Assembly: GCA_030532125.1 (NCBI GenBank) | Contig: JAUNLU010000001.1 | Span: forward strand, 239,960-303,959 | Direction: 5' to 3' | Length of the DNA: 64,000 nucleotides | Origin: Trueperella sp. | Lineage (GTDB): Bacteria > Actinomycetota > Actinomycetes > Actinomycetales > Actinomycetaceae | Shown here: positions 53,415 to 61,833 of the stretch, in pieces | How the letters are laid out: every line of letters starts with the position of its first letter | Position numbering within the stretch: position 1 is the stretch's first letter | The notes under the pieces: generated by a model | Told to the model about the DNA's origin: nothing | Databases searched by the model: none | The model's input: only the letters and a program-made list of their open reading frames with translations | Program-made: the position numbers and the translations under genes

Positions 53415-55760
53415 CTAAAAGTATTTGTGGGTTACCCGCCACAAGATTTCAACGCAAACTGCTGCGCCCGCACCCAGGGCTAGTGCTACCGCCATCATCG
53501 GTAGATTAGTGGCGTCTAAATAGAACAGTTGCTGGGTTAACGGCAAGGTGAAAATCAAGCCATAGCCGACCACCGGAAGCACGATCAATAGCAGCTTCCA
53601 CCAGTTCCACGGGCGGGCCACACAGGCGAGCACCCATGTGGACCCCATAATCAAAGTGGCGAGCGCAGCCGTAGATTCTTGGGTGTGCTCCAGCGGAATA
53701 TCAGTACCGCCCGCAGCCACCAAATAGGACGTGAACGCAAAAATCCCCACCACCAGGCCAGAGGGGAAAGCAAAACGCATCACCCGGCGCACAAATCCTC
53801 CCCGCGCGCGATCATTATTGGGCGGCAACGCCAGCACAAAGGCGGGAATCCCAATCGTGAACCAGCCCGTTATAGTCACATGAATTGGCACAAAAGGGAA
53901 CGGCACTGCGGCGAGGATAACCAAGATAGCGAGTATTGCCGAGTAGATAGTTTTCGTCAGGAACAATTTGGCAACGCGCTCGATATTTCCGATAACGCGC
54001 CGGCCCTCACCTACTACTACCGGCAAAGTGGCGAACTGGTTATTGAGCAGCACGATATTAGCTACTGCACGAGTGGCAGGCGCTCCCGATCCCATTGCCA
54101 CCCCAATATCGGCGTCTTTTAGTGCCAAAACGTCATTCACGCCATCGCCAGTCATCGCCACAGTGTGCCCCGCAGCTTGGAGGGCGTGCACCATTTCGCG
54201 TTTCTGTTCTGGGCGCACTCGCCCAAAGACGTCGTACTCCGTGACCGCTGCCGACATATCAGTTATTTCGCGGGCATCTAGCGGGGCGCTGTCCGACATG
54301 CCGAGGTTGCGAGTAACTGCGGCTACCGAAGTGGCATTATCGCCCGAGATCACTTTTACACGTACTTCTTGTTTGCCGAAGTAGCTGAGAGTTTCGCCAG
54401 CGTCCGGGCGGATTTTTTGTTCCAATACGATCAAGCAGATTGGGGTTATCTCGCCATCCGCTGCACCCGTTGTGCCCGCTGCGTTTTCTTTGCCCAACAG
54501 CAATACCCGCAAACCCTGCGAACTGATCTCCTCTGCTTGTGCCCCAGTTTCGGTGTTCCCAGCCAGTACATCCGGAGCCCCCAAGCGGAAAGTGCCCGCG
54601 CCAGCAAAAGTTACCGCGCTCCACTTGCGTTCTGAATCAAAGGGCTGACGGTCGGTTACTTCCCACGGCGCTGTTTCCAGCGGCACCGCAGCCAAAATAG
54701 CTGCTGCCGTGTCATTAGGATCCGGATCGCTTGCCATTACTTGCGCCAATACGGAACGGGCCGAGTCGGCGTCGGTATCTGCACACGGAATCAGCTCCGC
54801 AAATTCCAGCGTGTTTTCGGTTAACGTACCGGTTTTATCGGCGCAGACGACGTCCACCCGCGCCAAGCCTTCAATAGCGGGGAGCTCTTGGACCAGGCAA
54901 GATTGCCGCCCTAGCCTAATAACTCCCAGGGCAAATGCGGTAGAAGTAATCAGCACCAGCCCTTCGGGAACCATCGGCACCAAAGCACCCGTAATCTGCA
55001 AAATTACGGCGCGCCAGTCCCGCACCCCGGCATTTACCTGCGAAAAGATCGTCAGCAGCCCCACTGGGATGAGCACCCAGGTGATGTATTTCAGAATCTG
55101 GTTAATACCCTGTTGCAGCTGGGACTTAGTGAGCGTGAATTTTGAGGCTTCAGCGGCGAGCTGGGCGGCATAGGATTCAGCCCCTACTTTTGTCACTTGG
55201 TAGACGCCGGTACCGGAAGTCACGAAAGAACCGGAGAGCACTTCGGCGCCGGCAGATTTTACGATGGCATCCGATTCGCCGGTGAGGAGCGATTCGTCCA
55301 CCCGCAGCTGCTCGGCAGCTACCACCGTGCCATCAACTACTATCTGGGTACCGGATTTGAGCTGGATGTAGTCATCCAACACCAGCTCTTCTTGGGTTAG
55401 CTCTACCAGTTCGCCGTCACGCCACACCCGCTGTTTTTCTTGGTTGAGCAGCGTAAGAGATTCCAGCGTGCGTTTCGCGCGGATCTCTTGGACCATGCCG
55501 ATTCCGGAATTGACCACGATCAGCAGACCAAATGCAGAGTTTATCCACGAACCAGTGGAAATTACCATCACGAACAGTACAAATAGAATTGCGTTAATGC
55601 GGGTAAACACATTGGAACGCACAATATCGCGGTAAGTTTTGCCGGTGCGAGGCGGCAAGGTATTGCATAGCCCGTCGTCAATCCGCGCAGCTACCTCCGC
55701 AGCAGATAACCCAACTAACTCGGTACTGGCAGCGGCAACGGTTGGCGGTTCAGGCGACAT
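53415..55760 (-). CDS. P-type cation ATPase (CtpE-like)
   Basis: A 781-residue P-type ATPase. Conserved: the TGES actuator loop (DESLLTGESDA), the phosphorylation motif DKTGTLTE at ~310, KWSAVTF-type nucleotide region, and TGDGVNDVLALKDADIGVAMG. Roughly ten helices, with PEGL (PMVPEGLVL) in helix 4, which suits a Ca2+ or other divalent-cation pump; CtpE of mycobacteria is linked to calcium. No N-terminal heavy-metal-binding domain is seen. The ATG directly follows the stop of the DUF1846 gene, so the two are translationally coupled. Confidence 0.9.
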   Translation of the reverse strand: MSPEPPTVAAASTELVGLSAAEVAARIDDGLCNTLPPRTGKTYRDIVRSNVFTRINAILFVLFVMVISTGSWINSAFGLLIVVNSGIGMVQEIRAKRTLESLTLLNQEKQRVWRDGELVELTQEELVLDDYIQLKSGTQIVVDGTVVAAEQLRVDESLLTGESDAIVKSAGAEVLSGSFVTSGTGVYQVTKVGAESYAAQLAAEASKFTLTKSQLQQGINQILKYITWVLIPVGLLTIFSQVNAGVRDWRAVILQITGALVPMVPEGLVLITSTAFALGVIRLGRQSCLVQELPAIEGLARVDVVCADKTGTLTENTLEFAELIPCADTDADSARSVLAQVMASDPDPNDTAAAILAAVPLETAPWEVTDRQPFDSERKWSAVTFAGAGTFRLGAPDVLAGNTETGAQAEEISSQGLRVLLLGKENAAGTTGAADGEITPICLIVLEQKIRPDAGETLSYFGKQEVRVKVISGDNATSVAAVTRNLGMSDSAPLDAREITDMSAAVTEYDVFGRVRPEQKREMVHALQAAGHTVAMTGDGVNDVLALKDADIGVAMGSGAPATRAVANIVLLNNQFATLPVVVGEGRRVIGNIERVAKLFLTKTIYSAILAILVILAAVPFPFVPIHVTITGWFTIGIPAFVLALPPNNDRARGGFVRRVMRFAFPSGLVVGIFAFTSYLVAAGGTDIPLEHTQESTAALATLIMGSTWVLACVARPWNWWKLLLIVLPVVGYGLIFTLPLTQQLFYLDATNLPMMAVALALGAGAAVCVEILWRVTHKYF

Positions 55761-57254
55761 TTAATGCTTCTTATATAGAGATTTCTGCTGATATTTCGGT
55801 TCCGAAGTGACTCGGATCCCCAAGTTTTGGAAAATGCCTTCATCAACATTCCCCAATATGGTGGTGGTATGCACATCGCAGCCCTGCAGATTCTTCAACT
55901 GCGCTAAGGCAAGGCGAGACTGTGGTGAAGTACTGGCCGAAACTGAGAGCGCAATCAGCACTTCATCGGTGTGCAGGCGCGGATTGCGGGAGCCAAGATG
56001 CTCCACTTTTAACGTTTGAATTGGTTCGATCGAAGCCGGCGAAAGCAGATGCAGATCGTCATCCAACCCCGCAAGATGCTTGAGCGCATTTAGTAGCATG
56101 GCAGCCGAACAGCCCAGCAGCGCAGAGGTCTTTCCGGTAATTATCGTGCCATCTGCCAACTCAATTGCCGACGCCGGTTCCCCGGTGCGGGCGGCCACGT
56201 CCAGGGCGGGCTGCACTACCCGGCGCTCCTCAATCGAAGTATTGGCTTTCGACATCACGATCCCGATGCGCGAAGAAATAGTGTCATCCAGACCTTGCGC
56301 CTTTTCCTCCACTAGCGCCTTGTAGTAGCGGCGAATAATTTCCTGTTTCGCAGCTTCCCGGCAGACGGCGTCATCCACAATCCCATAACCAGCCATATTT
56401 ACGCCCATATCAGTAGGAGAAGCATAGGGCGAGGTACCCGAAATTTTTTCCAACAAGGCTTTCAGCAGTGGGAACACTTCGACGTCGCGGTTATAGGAGG
56501 TCACCTGTTTGCCATATGCTGCCAGGTGGAAGGGGTCGATGACGTTGATATCGTCTAGGTCAGCAGTAGCAGCCTCATAGGCCAGATTGACCGGGTGTTC
56601 TAGCGGCAGATTCCAAATCGGGAATGTCTCAAACTTGGCATACCCAGAATTAATTCCCCGGCGATAGTCGTGGTAGATCTGCGAAAGGCAGGTGGCTAAT
56701 TTTCCAGAACCTGGGCCGGGCGCCGTCACCACAATTAGATCCCGCGAAGTTGCTACGTAGTCGTTACGGCCCAGGCCGTCGTCGGAAACTATTTTCTTAA
56801 TATCAGTGGGATACCCCGGAATGATGCGGTGATGGGCCACGCGGATTCCCAGCCGCACCAGCCGCTCCCGAAACGCAATCGCATTAGTGTCTGACTCTTC
56901 TAGCTGCGTCATCACAATGTTCTCGATTAAGAAGCCACGCTCGCGGAAAACGTCAATCATCCGCAGCGCGTCGTCTTCATAAGTGATGCGCAGATCAGCG
57001 CGGATCTTTTGCCGCTCGATGTCCTTGGCGTTTAGGCACATCACGATCTCCAGCTCATCACGGAGCTGTTCCAGCATCACGATTTTATTATCGGGCGTGA
57101 ACCCAGGCAGAATGCGGGAAGCGTGCAGATCGTCGAAAAGTTTGCCGCCCATCTCCAGATACAGTTTGCCGCCGATCTGTTGGCGACGTTCTTGAATGTG
57201 GCTGGACTGTAGGCGAATGTATTTTTCCCGATCAAATCCCAGCGAACGCGGCAT
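55761..57254 (-). CDS. DUF1846-family protein
   Basis: A 497-residue protein of the DUF1846 family. Distinctive are the start [19 protein letters not shown], the phosphate-loop-like [18 protein letters not shown] (~188-205) and [20 protein letters not shown]. Function is unproven; structural work on a homologue suggested a nucleotide-binding enzyme-like fold. It has AAGGA before the ATG. It ends on the start of the P-type ATPase, so the gene pair is an operon with DUF1846 first. Confidence 0.85.
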   Translation of the reverse strand: MPRSLGFDREKYIRLQSSHIQERRQQIGGKLYLEMGGKLFDDLHASRILPGFTPDNKIVMLEQLRDELEIVMCLNAKDIERQKIRADLRITYEDDALRMIDVFRERGFLIENIVMTQLEESDTNAIAFRERLVRLGIRVAHHRIIPGYPTDIKKIVSDDGLGRNDYVATSRDLIVVTAPGPGSGKLATCLSQIYHDYRRGINSGYAKFETFPIWNLPLEHPVNLAYEAATADLDDINVIDPFHLAAYGKQVTSYNRDVEVFPLLKALLEKISGTSPYASPTDMGVNMAGYGIVDDAVCREAAKQEIIRRYYKALVEEKAQGLDDTISSRIGIVMSKANTSIEERRVVQPALDVAARTGEPASAIELADGTIITGKTSALLGCSAAMLLNALKHLAGLDDDLHLLSPASIEPIQTLKVEHLGSRNPRLHTDEVLIALSVSASTSPQSRLALAQLKNLQGCDVHTTTILGNVDEGIFQNLGIRVTSEPKYQQKSLYKKH

Positions 57255-57554
57255 ATTAGATCCTTTTCGTTCCGGCGCCCAGCAAATTACTAAGACACTT
57301 CTGCGCCGGGATTGCTAGCAGGTAGCAGTAAACCTCTGCTCAGAGGTAACGCGCATTCCCGGCAGTGCCCCTCGTCCAATCTTAAGCATGGCAACCGGGC
57401 AGCGCACTAAAGGCACACATTGTGTGAGTAACAGTGGCATATTCAGCAAAGGATTGCGCGCATATCAGCAAATACAGCTAGCTGTACTAGCCGAGTTGTA
57501 GCTGTACTAGCCAGATTAGTTGCCAAATAACTCGTAGGCGATAAGGCAATTTAA
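57255..57554. other. 300-bp gap with short repeats, upstream of DUF1846
   Basis: No gene is seen. It contains a 16-bp palindrome (57332-57347, ACCTCTG-CT-CAGAGGT) and two 14-bp direct repeats, TAGCTGTACTAGCC at 57479 and 57499. The DUF1846 promoter should lie near 57260-57330. Confidence 0.45.
57479..57512. repeat. Two copies of TAGCTGTACTAGCC
   Basis: Perfect 14-bp direct repeats starting at 57479 and 57499 (20-bp period) between DUF1846 and tRNA-Ser. Confidence 0.6.
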
Positions 57555-57642
57555 TGGCGGTGGAGGTGGGATTTGAACCCACGGTGGCTTGCACCACACA
57601 GCATTTCGAGTGCTGCACCTTCGGCCGCTCGGACACTCCACC
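57555..57642 (-). tRNA. tRNA-Ser (CGA)
   Basis: A long-variable-arm tRNA: acceptor GGTGGAG/CTCCACC, discriminator G, anticodon stem CAGCA/TGCTG with loop CTCGAAA (anticodon CGA, reading UCG), long variable arm, T-arm GTGGGTTCAAATCCCAC. CCA is encoded (57555-57557), unlike the other two tRNAs here. The mature part is 57558-57642. Confidence 0.95.
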
Positions 57643-57773
57643 TGGCTGGGCGCGATTGCGCTAGCTAGCCGATGATATCGCGAGCACGCCGGGTGCGGCA
57701 AAACCATACTGGAACTGCAAAGCAATTCACATTGCCTAGTTAGCCTATAGCTAAGTAATCCTGAGCAATTACT

Positions 57774-57818
57774 GGCTACCAGACCCATCAGGCCCACCAA
57801 GCCCACCAGACTCACCAG
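57774..57818. repeat. 9-bp minisatellite, five imperfect units
   Basis: Units GGCTACCAG, ACCCATCAG, GCCCACCAA, GCCCACCAG and ACTCACCAG lie just downstream of the tadA stop at 57829, in non-coding DNA. Confidence 0.6.
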
Positions 57819-57828
57819 GCCACACTAC

Positions 57829-58311
<483 letters not shown>

Positions 58312-58349
58312 CTATGGCAGCTTTTGCCGCGAGCACTGTGGGTTCGCGG

Positions 58350-58355
58350 TAAATT
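58350..58355 (+). promoter_or_regulatory. Leaderless -10 element of upp
   Basis: TAAATT, six bases, ATG at 58362; no Shine-Dalgarno. Confidence 0.5.
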
Positions 58356-58361
58356 GAAGCT

Positions 58362-59000
58362 ATGAAACTTGAGGTTATCGAACACCCATTGGTGGCACAC
58401 AAGCTAACGGTATTGCGTGACAAAAATACGCCATCGCCAATTTTCCGCCAGCTCGTTGAAGAGCTAATTATGCTGCTCTCGTATGAATCCACCCGCGAAA
58501 TAGCAGTCACTTCCAAACACATTGAAACGCCAATCACTGGCATGACTGGCACGGTACTGGCGAAGCCGAAGCCGCTAGTGGTGCCGATTTTGCGTGCCGG
58601 GCTCGGCATGTTGGAAGGCATGACGAAACTTATCCCCACTGCGGAAGTTGGTTTCTTGGGTCTGCGCCGGGACGAAGAGACGTTGGAAGCGATCACTTAC
58701 GCCACTCGGTTGCCCGATGATTTGACTGACCGGCAGTGCTTTGTGTTGGATCCAATGCTCGCCACCGGGCACACTCTGATTGCGTCAATCGACTATCTGC
58801 TGGAACGCGGCGCTCGCGACGTCACTGCCATCTGTATTTTGGCGGCCCCAGAAGGTTTGAAAGCGCTGGAGGAACACTTGGGCGATCGCGCTCAGGTGCG
58901 AGTAATCGTGGCCGCAGTGGATGAAACGCTAAATGAAAATAGCTACATTGTGCCCGGGCTAGGCGACGCCGGCGACCGGCTCTACGGCATAGTAGATTGA
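58362..59000 (+). CDS. upp: Uracil phosphoribosyltransferase
   Basis: A 212-residue enzyme converting uracil plus PRPP to UMP in pyrimidine salvage. PRPP-binding loop [17 protein letters not shown], uracil-binding [14 protein letters not shown] and the N-terminal [20 protein letters not shown] signature are intact and the length is standard. The upstream hexamer suggests leaderless transcription. It is the intracellular partner of the uracil permease uraA elsewhere in the window. It overlaps the next gene's frame closely (start at 59006, six bases after its stop). Confidence 0.96.
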   Translation: MKLEVIEHPLVAHKLTVLRDKNTPSPIFRQLVEELIMLLSYESTREIAVTSKHIETPITGMTGTVLAKPKPLVVPILRAGLGMLEGMTKLIPTAEVGFLGLRRDEETLEAITYATRLPDDLTDRQCFVLDPMLATGHTLIASIDYLLERGARDVTAICILAAPEGLKALEEHLGDRAQVRVIVAAVDETLNENSYIVPGLGDAGDRLYGIVD

Positions 59001-59005
59001 GGCGA

Positions 59006-59998
59006 GTGAGTTTGCAGAACGAAATATCTGCGCCTGTCCCGGACTACCTCGGGCCCACTTGGCAGGCGCGCACTATTTTTCTTACCCAGGATGACGGCGC
59101 GGCGCCGGCCGGCAAACCCGACGTCGCTGTGCTGGTGGCGGAGCAGGACGCACCAAATCTCATCCAAGAAACTGGGCTAGCCGCACTGTGGCTCCCCGGC
59201 TACCTGGACTCATTCATGCATGTAGAGCAAGCACAGGCGTGGCGCGCGGCGGGAATAGCGTTAGTTGGGCTAGATTTTCGGCGCGAAGGTCGGGCTGTGC
59301 GCGATCCGAAGCACCAGGGATATATCCGCGATCTATTGGTGCGGGAAGAAGAAATCGCCGCCGCGCTGGAGCTCTTGCGCAGCTGGGGTGCGGAGCGGAT
59401 CGTGCTGATCGGCCACTCTATGGGCGGTTTGCAGGCGGCGCTGTGGGCAGATCGGCACCCGGGAACTGTGGCGGCAGTTATTCTGAATTCGCCGTGGCTG
59501 GAGCAGTTCGGCCCAGAGTTCTTACGCACCCACGCCACCCGGATTATCCGCCAAATTGCCAAAGTCGCTCCGGGAATGCCGATTGCTTCTACTAATCCCA
59601 CCTACTTGCGCAGTTTGCACGTGGACTACGGCGGCGAATTTGAGTTTGACCAAAACCATAAGCTCACCCGGCCTACCCGAATTTTTGCTGGGCTATTTGC
59701 GGCTGGGCGCGAAGCACACGCCAAGGTAGCTGCCGGGTTACATATCCAAGAGCCAGTGTTGGTGGCGCACTCCGATAAATCCGGTAATGCCTTCCGTCCC
59801 AGCCCGGAGGACCTTGCCCACACTGACGCCGTCACTGATGTGGCAGATATTATGCGGCTCGGTCCAACTCTGGGAGCAGACGTAACCATGTTGGAAGTGC
59901 CGGGCGGCCGCCATGACCTGGCACTGTCCCGCCAGCCAGCACGTGATTTCTACACGAAATGCACGGTGGCTTGGGTGCGCGAGCTACTCGGCATCTAA
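59006..59998 (+). CDS. Alpha/beta hydrolase (serine)
   Basis: A 330-residue hydrolase without signal peptide: the nucleophile elbow GHSMGGLQAAL (Ser in GxSxG), acid in LVAHSDKSGNA or ...TDAVTDVAD region, and His in GGRHDLALS near the C-terminus. Substrate unknown (lysophospholipase or esterase-like). The start is uncertain: GTG 59006 is chosen over TTG 58997, which overlaps the upp stop; TTG 59012 is also possible. Probably co-transcribed with upp. Confidence 0.82.
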   Translation: MSLQNEISAPVPDYLGPTWQARTIFLTQDDGAAPAGKPDVAVLVAEQDAPNLIQETGLAALWLPGYLDSFMHVEQAQAWRAAGIALVGLDFRREGRAVRDPKHQGYIRDLLVREEEIAAALELLRSWGAERIVLIGHSMGGLQAALWADRHPGTVAAVILNSPWLEQFGPEFLRTHATRIIRQIAKVAPGMPIASTNPTYLRSLHVDYGGEFEFDQNHKLTRPTRIFAGLFAAGREAHAKVAAGLHIQEPVLVAHSDKSGNAFRPSPEDLAHTDAVTDVADIMRLGPTLGADVTMLEVPGGRHDLALSRQPARDFYTKCTVAWVRELLGI

Positions 59999-60048
59999 AC
60001 TATTGAGCACATACCAGCACTCAAGAACTTCGTAACGAAAGCGAATAT

Positions 60049-60906
60049 ATGGCGAAGAAAAGTAGACGCAATAAAGCAGATAAGCCCAAGCGCAGAAGAG
60101 TCCAGTTCGTTGACCGCCCGTTTGCCGATCTGCCGTGGGAAGCAAATCTGGTAGCAATGCGGGAGATTATTCCGTCTGCCACTTTGCCGCTGCGCACCAC
60201 CGCCGAATACGGCGCAGTAGAATTCACGCTCGCCACGCTGCTGCCCAATATGGCAGCTGCGATGCGCCGCAGTGACGATGCCCTGTTCGTAGGGGCGCAG
60301 ACCGTGATGTCCTCGGGCGATGAGTCGCGGGATTTGGCGGACCGGATTTTGCAGGCACTAGAGCTAGAGACCGGCCAGACGCTGTCCCAAGCAGACCTGC
60401 CGGAGCCGGGCCCGCGGCTGCAAGATATTTTGGATCTGGAATTTGAAACGGCAATGCAATTGCATGCGGACTTTGAATACTGGTTCACTCCGGCAGAAGC
60501 TGCAGATCCTAATGTGCGAGAAATGGTGGAGCAGTCCCGCCAACAAATCATTCCCACTATAGAAGTTGCGGGAATCCCGGGAGCGTACTGGTGCCGGATA
60601 CAGCGCGAATTCTTGCGGTGGGTGCGCCCGGAAGGGGAAGACGCAGTATTGGACGCTTTGGCTCGCCTCCAGGCCCGGCGCGAACTCAACTTTGACGAGG
60701 CTCGGTTCGTGGGGGCATTCCGCGCTCGCGGTCTACTTATTCCAGTATTTGAGTTGCAGCCCGGCACTGAGGTAGACGAGTTGGAGAAACCGTTAAGCGA
60801 ATTTGAGCCGATTTTCGCGGCTGAGATTGCGAATACTGAGCCACTTACTGCAGAAGAACGGCGCGCCCGCTCGGGAATCATCTCGCGGCAGGTGACGCTG
60901 CGCTAG
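60049..60906 (+). CDS. DUF5926-family protein
   Basis: A 285-residue conserved actinobacterial protein of unknown function. It has a very basic N-terminus (MAKKSRRNKADKPKRRR), a conserved mid region (VDRPFADLPWEANLVAMREIIPSAT), and an acidic/helical C-terminal half. Members were formerly annotated loosely as SecA-related, which I see no basis for. GAAAG is seven bases before the ATG. A GT2 glycosyltransferase follows, which I believe is a common neighbour in Actinobacteria. A 286-codon open frame on the opposite strand is a shadow. Confidence 0.85.
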   Translation: MAKKSRRNKADKPKRRRVQFVDRPFADLPWEANLVAMREIIPSATLPLRTTAEYGAVEFTLATLLPNMAAAMRRSDDALFVGAQTVMSSGDESRDLADRILQALELETGQTLSQADLPEPGPRLQDILDLEFETAMQLHADFEYWFTPAEAADPNVREMVEQSRQQIIPTIEVAGIPGAYWCRIQREFLRWVRPEGEDAVLDALARLQARRELNFDEARFVGAFRARGLLIPVFELQPGTEVDELEKPLSEFEPIFAAEIANTEPLTAEERRARSGIISRQVTLR

Positions 60907-61019
60907 TTGCGTTGGCTGGCTCTGTCGTAGACACCAGTGCCGGAAATGCGTAAAAAGTTAAATACGCCAAAATATGGCAGATTTTGTTATCAGCTGGGGA
61001 AATCTTTACCAAAAATAGA

Positions 61020-61025
61020 TATGAT
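61020..61025 (+). promoter_or_regulatory. Leaderless -10 element of the GT2 gene
   Basis: TATGAT (near-consensus), six bases, GTG at 61032; no Shine-Dalgarno. Confidence 0.6.
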
Positions 61026-61031
61026 TGCCGG

Positions 61032-61808
61032 GTGAGCACAAACACTGCCCGAGTTGCTGCTGTCATTCCAGCAAAAGACGAAGCGGAACGCATTGCCGCT
61101 ACCGTGCGCGCTGCGCGCGCTATCCCGCGGGTAGATCTAGTAGTGGTAGTAGATGACGGCTCCACCGATGACACCCAAGACATCGCTCGCGCCGCCGGCG
61201 CTACCGTAGTGCGGCACTCCATTAACCGCGGCAAAGCCTCCGCGATGGAGACGGGTAGCTCAGTGGTGGCGATGCGCGACGCCGATGGAGCAGCACCACG
61301 CCACGTCCTATTTTTAGACGCCGACTTGGGCGACTCAGCAATTGCATGCGCCCCGTTGGTACGACCAGTAGTGGCGGGCGAAGTGGACTGTGCCATCGCC
61401 TACTTACCGCCCCAAAAGGGAGCGGGCGGATTTGGATTTGTAACTGGAGCAGCTCGCAAGTGGATCGAACGGCTTACCGGATGGGTGCCACAGCAACCAC
61501 TATCCGGGCAACGCTGTATCACCCGCGAGGCACTCAATGCCGTAACCCCTCTCGCCAAGGGCTGGGGCGTAGAAGTAGGAATGACGATCGACCTGCTGGT
61601 TGCTGGCTTTAGCGTGCAAGAAGTCCCCTGCGAATTACAGCACCGGGCAACTGGTAATGACTTGCGGGGGCAGCTGCACCGCATCTCCCAGTATCAGGAT
61701 GTCCACCGCGCCATTTGTAAGCGGCGGATGCGGCGTCACGGGGTGCCAAAGAAAAAGCGAAATACCAACAGCACAGCTGGCGAACCGTATCGCGCCTACA
61801 AAGAGTGA
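61032..61808 (+). CDS. Glycosyltransferase family 2
   Basis: A 258-residue cytosolic GT-A enzyme. The nucleotide-sugar-binding VVVDDGSTDDTQD, the metal-binding DADLGD, and the acceptor region (GWGVEVGMTID, VPCELQHRATGND) are present. Related actinobacterial proteins include glucosyl-3-phosphoglycerate synthase-like enzymes, but the substrate is not certain. I chose GTG 61032 because the family N-terminus VAAVIPAKDEAERI follows and TATGAT lies exactly six bases upstream. It converges on the phosphatase-like gene with a 25-bp gap. Confidence 0.85.
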   Translation: MSTNTARVAAVIPAKDEAERIAATVRAARAIPRVDLVVVVDDGSTDDTQDIARAAGATVVRHSINRGKASAMETGSSVVAMRDADGAAPRHVLFLDADLGDSAIACAPLVRPVVAGEVDCAIAYLPPQKGAGGFGFVTGAARKWIERLTGWVPQQPLSGQRCITREALNAVTPLAKGWGVEVGMTIDLLVAGFSVQEVPCELQHRATGNDLRGQLHRISQYQDVHRAICKRRMRRHGVPKKKRNTNSTAGEPYRAYKE

Positions 61809-61833
61809 GCCATTTTCTGGCCAGCTGGCGCGG

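Noticed and set aside
57643..57828. Possible SRP RNA beside tRNA-Ser
   Set aside because: Actinobacterial 4.5S/SRP RNA is sometimes near tRNA-Ser, but the conserved GGAAGG/GCAGC core is not seen here.
60021..60881. 286-codon open frame on the minus strand opposite the DUF5926 gene
   Set aside because: The plus-strand frame has a family match, a start and a ribosome-binding site; the antisense product is Ser/Arg-rich with no motif.
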